NCBI GenBank assembly: GCA_029207755.1
Contig: JARCOQ010000189.1
Location: forward strand, 62,001-126,000
Length of the DNA stretch: 64,000 nucleotides
From: Chamaea fasciata
Lineage: Eukaryota; Chordata; Aves; Passeriformes; Sylviidae
Reading direction: 5' to 3'
Both the position numbers and the translations under genes were made by a program. Under the pieces are notes generated by a model. It ran no database searches, was not told where the DNA came from, and saw nothing but the letters and a program-made list of their open reading frames with translations. This document shows, piece after piece, positions 51,846 to 62,455 of this stretch (position 1 is its first letter; each line of letters begins with the position of its first letter).

Positions 51846-54019
51846 CAGGTGCCTGATGTCAGTTTGTAGGAGGCCTTTGGTCCTCCAAGAGAAGCCAGGC
51901 TTCCAGCTTGTGGCAGCTTGCATCTGGAAGAAATCCTGTTCCGTTCGGGATTGTAGGTGGCCGAGGCCGGGTGCCCGGCAGAGGGAGTTGGGCACAAAGG
52001 CTGGCCTGTTTCCAGGGGTAAGTAAAGTCAGCTGCCCACGTGCCTGATGTCCGTTTGTAGGAGGCCTTTGGCCCTCCAAGGGAAGCCAGCCATCCAGTTT
52101 GTGGCATCTTTAACCTCGAGGAAATCCTGTTTCGTTTGGAATTGTAGGTGCCCGTGGCCAAGAGCCCTCCACAGGGAGTAGGGTACAAAAGAATGGCGTG
52201 TTTCCAGGGGTTAGTGGAGTCACCTGCCCAGGTGCCTGATGTCAGTTTTTATTAGGACTTTGGTCCTCCAAGTTAAGCCAGGCTTCCAGCTTGTGGCAGC
52301 TTGCATCTGGAAGAAATCCTGTTCCGTTCAGGATTGTAGGTGTCCGAAGCCGGGTTCCCGCCACACTAAGTTAGGCACAAAGGATTGCTTGCTTCCAGGG
52401 GTAAGTAAAGTCACATGCCCAGGCGCCTGATGTCAGTTTGGAGGAGGCCTTTGGCCCTCCACGGGAAGCCAAGCTTCCAACTTGTGGCAGCTTGCATCTG
52501 GAACAAATCCTGTTCCGTTCAGGAATGTAGATGTCGGGGCCGTGTGCCCGCCAAAAAAAGTTGGTCTCAAAGGAGTGCTTCTTTCCAGGGGTAAGTAAAG
52601 TCAGCTGCCCAGCTGCCTGATGTCAGTTTATAAGAGGCCTTTAGCCCTCGACCGAAAGCCAGGCGTCCTGTTTGTGGCAGCTTGCATCTGGAAGAAATCC
52701 TGTTCCGTTCGGGATTGTAGGTGGCCGAGGTTATGTGCCCGGCAGAGAGAGATGGGCACAAAGGATGGCCTGTTTCCAGGGGTAAGTAAAGTCACCTACC
52801 CAGATACCTGATGTCTGTTGATAGGAGGCCTTTGGCCCTCCAAGGGAAGCCAGGCTTCCAGTTTGTGGCAGCTTTAACCTGGAAGAAATCCTGTTCCGTT
52901 TGGGATTGTAGGTGGCCGAGGCCGGGTACCCGGCAGATGGAGTTGGGCACAAAGGATGGCCCGTTTCCAGGGGTAAGTATACTCACCTGCCCAAGTGCCT
53001 GATGTCAGTTTGTAGGAGGCCTTTGGCCCTCCACGGGAAGCCAGGATTCCAGCTTGTGGCAGCTTGCATCTGGAAGAAATCCTGTTCTGTTCAAGATTGT
53101 AGGTGGCTGAGGCCGGGTGCCGGGCAGAGGGAGTTGGGCACAAAGGATGGCCTGATTCCAGGGGTAAGTAAAGTCACCTACCCAGATAACTGATGTCAGT
53201 TTGTAGGACGCCTTTGGACCTCCAAGGGAAGCCGGGCTTCCAACTTGTGGCAGCTTGCATCTGCAAGAAATCCTGTTCCGTTCGGGATTGTCGGTGGCCG
53301 AGGCCGGGTGCCCGGCAGAGGGAGTTGGGCACAAAGGATGGCCTTTTACCAGGGGTAAGTAAAGTCAGCTCCCCAGGTGCCTGATGTCAGTTTGTAAAAG
53401 GCCTTTGGTTCTCTAAGAGAAGCCAGGCTTCCAGGTTGTGGCAGCTTGCATCTGGAAGAAATCCTGTTCTGTTCGGGATTGTATGTGGTCGAGGCCGGGT
53501 GCCCGGCAGAGGGAGTTGGGCACAAAAGATAACCTGTGTTCAGGGGTAAGTAAAGTCAGCTGCCCAGGTGCCTGATGTCAGTTTGTAGGAGGCCTTTGGC
53601 CCTCTACGGTAAGCCAGGCTTCCAAATTGTAGCAGCTTGCATCTGGAAGAAATCCTGTTCCGTTCGGGATTGTAGGTGGCCGAGGCCGGGTGCCCGGCAG
53701 GGGGAGTTGGGCACAAAGGATGGCCTGTTTCCAGGGGTAAGTAAAGTCAGCTGCCCACGTGCCTGATGTCCGTTTGTAGGAGGCCTTTGGCCCTCCAAGA
53801 GAAGTCAGGCTTCCACTTTGTGGCAGCTTGCATCTGGAAGAAATCCTGTTCCGTTCAAGATTGTAGGTGGCTGAGGCCGGGTGCCCAGCAGAGGGAGTTG
53901 GGCACAAAGGATGGCCTGCTTCCAGGGGTAAGTAAAGTCACCTAGCCAGATACCTGATGTCAGTTTGTAGGAGGCCTTTAAGCCTCCAAGGGAAGCCGGG
54001 CTTCCAACTTGTGGCAGCT

Positions 54020-56310
54020 TGCATCTGGAAGAAATCCTGTTCCGTTCGGGATTGTCGGTGGCCGAGGCCGGGTGCCCCGCAGAGGGAGTTGGGCACAAAG
54101 GATGGCCTGTTTCCAGGGATAAGTAAAGTCAGCTGCCCAGGTGCCCAATGTCAGTTTGTAGGAGGCTTTTCGCCCTCCAAGGGAAGCTGGGCTTCCAACT
54201 TGTGCCAGCTTGCATCTGGAAGAAATCCTGTTCCGTTCGGGATTCTAGGTGGCCGAGGCCGGGTGCCCGGCAGGGGGAGTTGGGCACAAAGGATGGCCTG
54301 TTTCCAGGGGTAAGTAAAGTCAGCTGCCCACGTGCCTGATGTCCGTTTGTAGGAGGCCTTTGGCCCTCCAAGGGAAGCCAGGCTTCCAGCTTGTGGCTGC
54401 TTGCATCTGGAAGAAATCCTGTTCCGTTCGGGATTGTAGGTGGCCGATGCCAGGTGCCCGGCAGAGGGTGTTGGGCACAAATGATGGCCTGCTTCCAGGG
54501 GTAAGTAAAGTCACCTAGCCAGATACCTGATGTCAGTTTGTAGGAGGCCCTTAAGCTTCCAAGGGAAGCCGGGCTTCCAACTTGTGGCAGCTTGCATCTG
54601 GAAGAAATCCTGTTCTGTTCAAGATTGTCGGTGGCCGAGGCTGGATGCCCCGCAGAGGGATTTGGGCACAAATGATGGCCTGTTTCCAGGGGTTAATAAA
54701 GTCAGCGGCCCGGGTGCCTGATGTCAGTTTGTAGGAGGCCTTTGGCCCTCCAAGAGAAGCCAGGCTTCCAGCTTATGGCAGCTTGCATCTGGAAGAAATC
54801 CTGTTCCGTTCAAGATTGTAGGTGGCTGAGGCCGGGTGCCCAGCAGAGGGAGTTGGGCACAAAGGATGGCCTGCTTCCAGGGGTAAGTAATATCACCTAG
54901 CCAGATACCTGATGTCAGTTTGTAGGAGGCCTTTAAGCCTCCAAGGGAAGCCGGGCTTCCAACTTGTGGCAGCTTGCATCTGGAAGAATTCTGTTCCGTT
55001 CGGGATTGTAGGTGGCCGAGGCCGGGTACCCGGCAGATGGAGTTGGGCACAAAGGATGGCCCGTTTCCAGGGGTAAGTATACTCACCTGCCCAAGTGCCT
55101 GATGTCAGTTTGTAGGAGGCCTTTGGCCCTCCACGGGAAACCAGGATTTCAGCTTGTGGCAGCTTGCGTCTGGAAGAAATCCTGTTCTGTTCAAGATTGT
55201 AGGTGGCTGAGGCCGGGTGCCTGGCAGAGGGAGTTGGGCACAAATGATGGCCTTTTACCAGGGGTAAGTAAAGTCAGCTGCCCAGGTGCCTGATGTCAGT
55301 TTGTAAAAGGTCTTTGTTTCTCCAAGAGAAGTCAGGCTTCCAGGTTGTGGCAGCTTGCATCTGGAAGAAATCCTGTTCTGTTCGGTATTGTATGTGGTCG
55401 AGGCCGGGTGCCCGGCAGAGGGAGTTGGGCACAAAAGATAACCTGTGTTCAGGGGTAAGTAAAGTCAGCTGCCGAGGTGCCTGATGTCAGTTGGTCGGAG
55501 GCTATTGGCCTTGCAAGGGAAGCTAGACTTCCAGCTTTTGGCAGCTTGCATCTGGATGAAATCCTGTTCCGTTCAGGAATGTAGGTGGCAGAGGCCTGGT
55601 GCCCGGCAGAGGTAGTTGGGCACAAAGGATTGCCTCTTTCCAGGGGTAAGTAAAGTCAGCTGCCCAGGTGCCTGATGTCAGTTTGTAGCAGGCCTTTGGC
55701 CCTCCATGGGAAGCCAGCCTTCCAGCTTGTGGCAGCTTGCATCTGGTAGAAATCCTGTTCTGTTCGGGATTGTAGGTGTCCGAGGCCAGGTGCCTGGCCG
55801 AGGGAGTTGGTCGCAATGGATGGCCTCTTTCCAGAGTTAAGTAAAGTCAGCTCCCCAGGTGCCTGATGTCAGTTTGTAGGAGGCCTTTGGCCCTCCAAGG
55901 GTAGCCGGGCTTCCAACTTGTGGCAGCTTGCATCTGGAAGAAATCCTGTTCCGTTCGGGACTGTCGGTGGCCGAGGCCAGGTGCCCGGCAGAGGGACTTG
56001 GGCACAAAGGATGGCCTGTTTCCAGGGGTAAGTAAAGTCAGCTGCCCAGGTGCCTGATGTCAGTTTGTAGGAGGCCTTTGTCCCTCCAAGGGAAGACAGC
56101 CTTCCAACTTGTGGCAGCTTGCATCTGGAAGAAATCCCGTTCGGTTCAGGAATGTAGGTGGCCGAGGCCGGGTGCCTGGCAGAGGGAGTTGGGCACAAAG
56201 GATGGCCTGTTTCCAGGAGTTAGTAAAGTCAGCTCCCCAGGTGCCTGATGTCAGTTTGTAGGAGGCCTTTGGCCCTCCACGGGAAGCCAGGCTTCCAACT
56301 TGCGGCAGCT
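54020..56310. repeat. Higher-order block B, copy 1 (12 monomers)
   Basis: A 2,291-bp block (12 monomers minus 1 bp) whose monomer order is repeated from 56,311. Markers include a CCCAATGTCAGTTTGTAGG monomer, a CCCTTAAGCTTCCAAGGG monomer and a CATCTGGAAGAATTCTG monomer. The offset to copy 2 is 2,291 bp up to about 54,960 and 2,482 bp from about 54,980, showing one monomer gained in copy 2 or lost here. Confidence 0.85.
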
Positions 56311-59174
56311 TGCATCTGGAAGAAATCCTGTTCCGTTCGGGATTGTCGGTGGCCGAGGCCGGGTGCCCCGCAGAGGGAGTTGGGCACAAAGGATGGCCTG
56401 TTTCCAGGGATAAGTAAAGTCAGCTGCCCAGGTGCCCAATGTCAGTTTGTAGGAGGCTTTTCGCCCTCCAAGGGAAGCTGGGCTTCCAACTTGTGCCAGC
56501 TTGCATCTGGAAGAAATCCTGTTCCGTTCGGGATTTTAGGTGGCCGAGGCCGGGTGCCCGGCAGGGGGAGTTGGGCACAAAGGATGGCCTGTTTTTAGGG
56601 GTAAGTAAAGTCAGCTGCCCACGTGCCTGATGTCCGTTTGTAGGAGGCCTTTGGCCCTCCAAGGGAAGCCAGGCTTCCAGCTTGTGGCTGCTTGCATCTG
56701 GAAGAAATCCTGTTCCGTTCGGGATTGTAGGTGGCCGATGCCAGGTGCCCGGCAGAGGGTGTTGGGCACAAATGACGGCCTGCTTCCAGGGGTAAGTAAA
56801 GTCACCTAGCCAGATACCTGATGTCAGTTTGTAGGAGGCCCTTAAGCTTCCAAGGGAAGCCGGGCTTCCAACTTGTGGCAGCTTGCATCTGGAAGAAATC
56901 CTGTTCTGTTCAAGATTGTCGGTGGCCGAGGCTGGATGCCCCGCAGAGGGATTTGGGCACAAATGATGGCCTGTTTCCAGGGGTTAATATAGTCAGCGGC
57001 CCGGGTGCCTGATGTCAGTTTGTAGGAGGCCTTTGGCCCTCCAAGAGAAGCCAGGCTTCCAGCTTATGGCAGCTTGCATCTGGAAGAAATCCTGTTCCGT
57101 TCAAGATTGTAGGTGGCTGAGGCCGGGTGCCCAGCAGAGGGAGTTGGGCACAAAGGATGGCCTGCTTCCAGGGGTAAGTAATATCACCTAGCCAGATACC
57201 TGATGTCAGTTTGTAGGAGGCCTTTAAGCCTCCAAGGGAAGCCGGGCTTCCAACTTGTGGCAGCTTGCATCTGGAAGAAATCCTGTTCCGTTCGGGATTG
57301 TCGGTGGCCGAGGCCGGGTGCCCCGCAGAGGGAGTTGGGCACAAAGGATGGCCTGCTTCCAGGGATAAGTAAAGTGAGCTGCCCAGGTGCCCAATGTCAG
57401 TTTGTAGGAGGCCCTTCGCCCTCCAAGGGAATCTGGGCTTCCAACTTGTGGCAGCTTGCATCTGGAAGAATTCTGTTCCGTTCGGGATTGTAGGTGGCCG
57501 AGGCCGGGTACCCGGCAGATGGAGTTGGGCACAAAGGATGGCCCGTTTCCAGGGGTAAGTATACTCACCTGCCCAAGTGCCTGATGTCAGTTTGTAGGAG
57601 GCCTTTGGCCCTCCACGGGAAACCAGGATTTCAGCTTGTGGCAGCTTGCGTCTGGAAGAAATCCTGTTCTGTTCAAGATTGTAGGTGGCTGAGGCCGGGT
57701 GCCTGGCAGAGGGAGTTGGGCACAAATGATGGCCTTTTACCAGGGGTAAGTAAAGTCAGCTGCCCAGGTGCCTGATGTCAGTTTGTAAAAGGCCTTTGTT
57801 TCTCCAAGAGAAGTCAGGCTTCCAGGTTGTGGCAGCTTGCATCTGGAAGAAATCCTGTTCTGTTCGGGATTGTATGTGGTCGAGGCCGGGTGCCCGGCAG
57901 AGGGAGTTGGGCACAAAAGATAACCTGTGTTCAGGGGTAAGTAAAGTCAGCTGCCGAGGTGCCTGATGTCAGTTGGTCGGAGGCTATTGGCCTTGCAAGG
58001 GAAGCTAGACTTCCAGCTTTTGGCAGCTTGCATCTGGATGAAATCCTGTTCCGTTCAGGAATGTAGGTGGCAGAGGCCTGGTGCCCGGCAGAGGTAGTTG
58101 GGCACAAAGGATTGCCTCTTTCCAGGGGTAAGTAAAGTCAGCTGCCCAGGTGCCTGATGTCAGTTTGTAGCAGGCCTTTGGCCCTCCATGGGAAGCCAGC
58201 CTTCCAGCTTGTGGCAGCTTGCATCTGGTAGAAATCCTGTTCTGTTCGGGATTGTAGGTGTCCGAGGCCAGGTGCCTGGCCGAGGGAGTTGGTCGCAATG
58301 GATGGCCTCTTTCCAGAGGTAAGTAAAGTCAGCTCCCCAGGTGCCTGATGTCAGTTTGTAGGAGGCCTTTGGCCCTCCAAGGGTAGCCGGGCTTCCAACT
58401 TGTGGCAGCTTGCATCTGGAAGAAATCCTGTTCCGTTCGGGACTGTCGGTGGCCGAGGCCAGGTGCCCGGCAGAGGGACTTGGGCACAAAGGATGGCCTG
58501 TTTCCAGGGGTAAGTAAAGTCAGCTGCCCAGGTGCCTGATGTCAGTTTGTAGGAGGCCTTTGTCCCTCCAAGGGAAGACAGCCTTCCAACTTGTGGCAGC
58601 TTGCATCTGGAAGAAATCCCGTTCGGTTCAGGAATGTAGGTGGCCGAGGCCGGGTGCCTGGCAGAGGGAGTTGGGCACAAAGGATGGCCTGTTTCCAGGA
58701 GTTAGTAAAGTCAGCTCCCCAGGTGCCTGATGTCAGTTTGTAGGAGGCCTTTGGCCCTCCACGGGAAGCCAGGCTTCCAACTTGCGGCAGCTTGCATCTG
58801 GAAGAAATCCTGTTCCGTTCAAGATTGTCGATGGCCGAGGCCGGGTGCCCCGCAGAGGGAGTTGGGCACAAATGATGGCCTGTTTCCAGGGGTAAGTAAA
58901 GTCAGCTGCCCACGTGCCTGATGTCAGTTTGTAGGAGGCCTTTGGCCCTCCAAGAGAAGTCAGGCTTCCACTTTGTGGCAGCTTGCATCTGGAAGAAATC
59001 CTGTTCCGTTCAAGATTGTAGGTGGCTGAGGCCGGGTGCCCAGCAGAGGGAGTTGGGCACAAAGGATGGCCTGCTTCCAGGGGTAAGTAAAGTCACCTAG
59101 CCAGATACCTGATGTCAGTTTGTAGGAGGCCTTTAAGCCTCCAAGGGAAGCCGGGCTTCCAACTTGTGGCAGCT
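56311..59174. repeat. Higher-order block B, copy 2 (15 monomers)
   Basis: A 2,864-bp block (15 monomers minus 1 bp). It contains everything in copy 1, plus an extra monomer near 57,240-57,470, plus a terminal part (58,885-59,174) that instead matches the sequence just left of copy 1 (about 53,730-54,019, offset 5,155 bp). Identity to its partners is very high over most of its length. Confidence 0.85.
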
Positions 59175-61750
59175 TGCATCTGGAAGAAATCCTGTTCCGT
59201 TCGGGATTGTCGGTGGCCGAGGCCGGGTGCCCCGCAGAGGGAGTTGGGCACAAAGGATGGCCTGTTTCCAGGGATAAGTAAAGTCAGCTGCCCAGGTGCC
59301 CAATGTCAGTTTGTAGGAGGCTTTTCGCCCTCCAAGGGAAGCTGGGCTTCCAACTTGTGCCAGCTTGCATCTGGAAGAAATCCTGTTCCGTTCGGGATTC
59401 TAGGTGGCCGAGGCCGGGTGCCCGGCAGGGGGAGTTGGGCACAAAGGATGGCCTGTTTCCAGGGGTAAGTAAAGTAAGCTGCCCACGTGCCTGATGTTCG
59501 TTTGTAGGAGGCCTTTGGCCCTCCAAGGGAAGCCAGGCTTCCAGCTTGTGGCTGCTTGCATCTGGAAGAAATCCTGTTCCGTTCGGGATTGTAGGTGGCC
59601 GATGCCAGGTGCCCGGCAGAGGGTGTTGGGCACAAATGATGGCCTGCTTCCAGGGGTAAGTAAAGTCACCTAGCCAGATACCTGATGTCAGTTTGTAGGA
59701 GGCCCTTAAGCTTCCAAGGGAAGCCGGGCTTCCAACTTGTGGCAGCTTGCATCTGGAACAAATCCTGTTCTGTTCAAGATTGTCGGTGGCCGAGGCTGGA
59801 TGCCCCGCAGAGGGATTTGGGCACAAATGATGGCCTGTTTCCAGGGGTTAATAAAGTCAGCGGCCCGGGTGCCTGATGTCAGTTTGTAGGAGGCCTTTGG
59901 CCCTCCAAGAGAAGCCAGGCTTCCAGCTTATGGCAGCTTGCATCTGGAAGAAATCCTGTTCCGTTCAAGATTGTAGGTGGCTGAGGCCGGGTGCCCAGCA
60001 GAGGGAGTTGGGCACAAAGGATGGCCTGCTTCCAGGGGTAAGTAATATCACCTAGCCAGATACCTGATGTCAGTTTGTAGGAGGCCTTTAAGCCTCCAAG
60101 GGAAGCCGGGCTTCCAACTTGTGGCAGCTTGCATCTGGAAGAAATCCTGTTCCGTTCGGGATTGTCGGTGGCCGAGGCCGGGTGCCCCGCAGAGGGAGTT
60201 GGGCACAAAGGATGGCCTGTTTCCAGGGATAAGTAAAGTGAGCTGCCCAGGTGCCCAATGTCAGTTTGTAGGAGGCCCTTCGCCCTCCAAGGGAATCTGG
60301 GCTTCCAACTTGTGGCAGCTTGCATCTGGAAGAATTCTGTTCCGTTCGGGATTGTAGGTGGCCGAGGCCGGGTACCCGGCAGATGGAGTTGGGCACAAAA
60401 GATGGCCTTTTACCAGGGGTAAGTAAAGTCAGCTGCCCAGGTGCCTGATGTCAGTTTGTAGGAGGCCTTTGGCCCTCCACGGGAAACCAGGATTTCAGCT
60501 TGTGGCAGCTTGCGTCTGGAAGAAATCCTGTTCTGTTCAAGATTGTAGGTGGCTGAGGCCGGGTGCCTGGCAGAGGGAGTTGGGCACAAATGATGGCCTT
60601 TTACCAGGGGTAAGTAAAGTCAGCTGCCCAGGTGCCTGATGTCAGTTTGTAAAAGGCCTTTGTTTCTCCAAGAGAAGTCAGGCTTCCAGGTTGTGGCAGC
60701 TTGCATCTGGAAGAAATCCTGTTCTGTTCGGGATTGTATGTGGTCGAGGCCGGGTGCCCGGCAGAGGGAGTTGGGCACAAAAGATAACCTGTGTTCAGGG
60801 GTAAGTAAAGTCAGCTGCCGAGGTGCCTGATGTCAGTTGCTCGGAGGCTATTGGCCTTGCAAGGGAAGCTAGACTTCCAGCTTTTGGCAGCTTGCATCTG
60901 GATGAAATCCTGTTCCGTTCAGGAATGTAGGTGGCAGAGGCCTGGTGCCCGGCAGAGGTAGTTGGGCACAAAGGATTGCCTCTTTCCAGGGGTAAGTAAA
61001 GTCAGCTGCCCAGGTGCCTGATGTCAGTTTGTAGCAGGCCTTTGGCCCTCCATGGGAAGCCAGCCTTCCAGCTTGTGGCAGCTTGCATCTGGTAGAAATC
61101 CTGTTCTGTTCGGGATTGTAGGTGTCCGAGGCCAGGTGCCTGGCCGAGGGAGTTGGTCGCAATGGATGGCCTCTTTCCAGAGGTAAGTAAAGTCAGCTCC
61201 CCAGGTGCCTGATGTCAGTTTGTAGGAGGCCTTTGGCCCTCCAAGGGTAGCCGGGCTTCCAACTTGTGGCAGCTTGCATCTGGAAGAAATCCTGTTCCGT
61301 TCGGGACTGTCGGTGGCCGAGGCCAGGTGCCCGGCAGAGGGACTTGGGCACAAAGGATGGCCTGTTTCCAGGGGTAAGTAAAGTCAGCTGCCCAGGTGCC
61401 TGATGTCAGTTTGTAGGAGGCCTTTGTCCCTCCAAGGGAAGACAGCCTTCCAACTTGTGGCAGCTTGCATCTGGAAGAAATCCCGTTCGGTTCAGGAATG
61501 TAGGTGGCCGAGGCCGGGTGCCTGGCAGAGGGAGTTGGGCACAAAGGATGGCCTGTTTCCAGGAGTTAGTAAAGTCAGCTCCCCAGGTGCCTGATGTCAG
61601 TTTGTAGGAGGCCTTTGGCCCTCCACGGGAAGCCAGGCTTCCAACTTGCGGCAGCTTGCATCTGGAAGAAATCCTGTTCCGTTCAAGATTGTCGATGGCC
61701 GAGGCCGGGTGCCCCGCAGAGGGAGTTGGGCACAAATGATGGCCTATTTC
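59175..61750. repeat. Higher-order block B, copy 3 (partial, about 13.5 monomers)
   Basis: Follows copy 2 at a constant 2,864-bp offset until about 61,750, then reverts to unrelated monomers. At about 60,395-60,440 it carries a CCTTTTACCAGG / TAAGTAAAGTCAGC form where copies 1 and 2 have CCCGTTTCCAGG / TAAGTATACTCACC. This is a short tract exchange of the gene-conversion type. Confidence 0.85.
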
Positions 61751-62455
61751 CAGGGGTAAATAAAGTCAGCTGCCCAGGTGCCTGATGTCAGTTTGTAGGA
61801 GGCCTTTGGCCCTCCAAGACAAGCCAGGATTCCAGCTTGTGGCAGGTTGGATCTGGAAGAAATCCTGTTCCGTTCAAGATTGTAGGTGGCCGAGGCCGGG
61901 TGCCCGGCAGAGGGAGTTGGGCACAAAGGATGTCCTGTTTCCAGGGGTAAGTAAATTCAGCTGCCCAGGTGCCTGATGACAGTTTGTAGGAGGCCTTTGG
62001 CCCTCCAAGGGAAGCCAGGCTTCCAGTTTTTGGCAGCTTCCATCTGGAAGAAATCCTGTTGCATTCGGGATTGTAGGTGGCCGAGGCCGGGTGCCTGGCC
62101 GAGGGAGTTGGGCACAAAGGATGGCCTGTTTCCAGGGGTTGGTTAAGTCTCCTGTCCACGTGCCTGATGTCAGTTCGTAGGTGGCCTTTGGCCCTCCAAG
62201 GGAAGCCAGCCTTCCAGCTTGTGGCAGCTTGCATCTGGAAGAAATCCTGTTCCGTTCGGCATTGTAGATGTCGGGGCCGTGTGCCCGCCACACAAAGTTG
62301 GTCTCAAAGGAGGGCTTCTTTCCAGGGGTAAGTAAAGTCAGCTACCCAGGTGCCTGATGTCAGTTTATAAGTGGCCTTTGGCCTTCCACGGGAAGCCAGG
62401 CTTCCAACTTGCGGCAGCTTGCATCTGGAAGAAATCCTGTTCCGTTCGGGATTGT

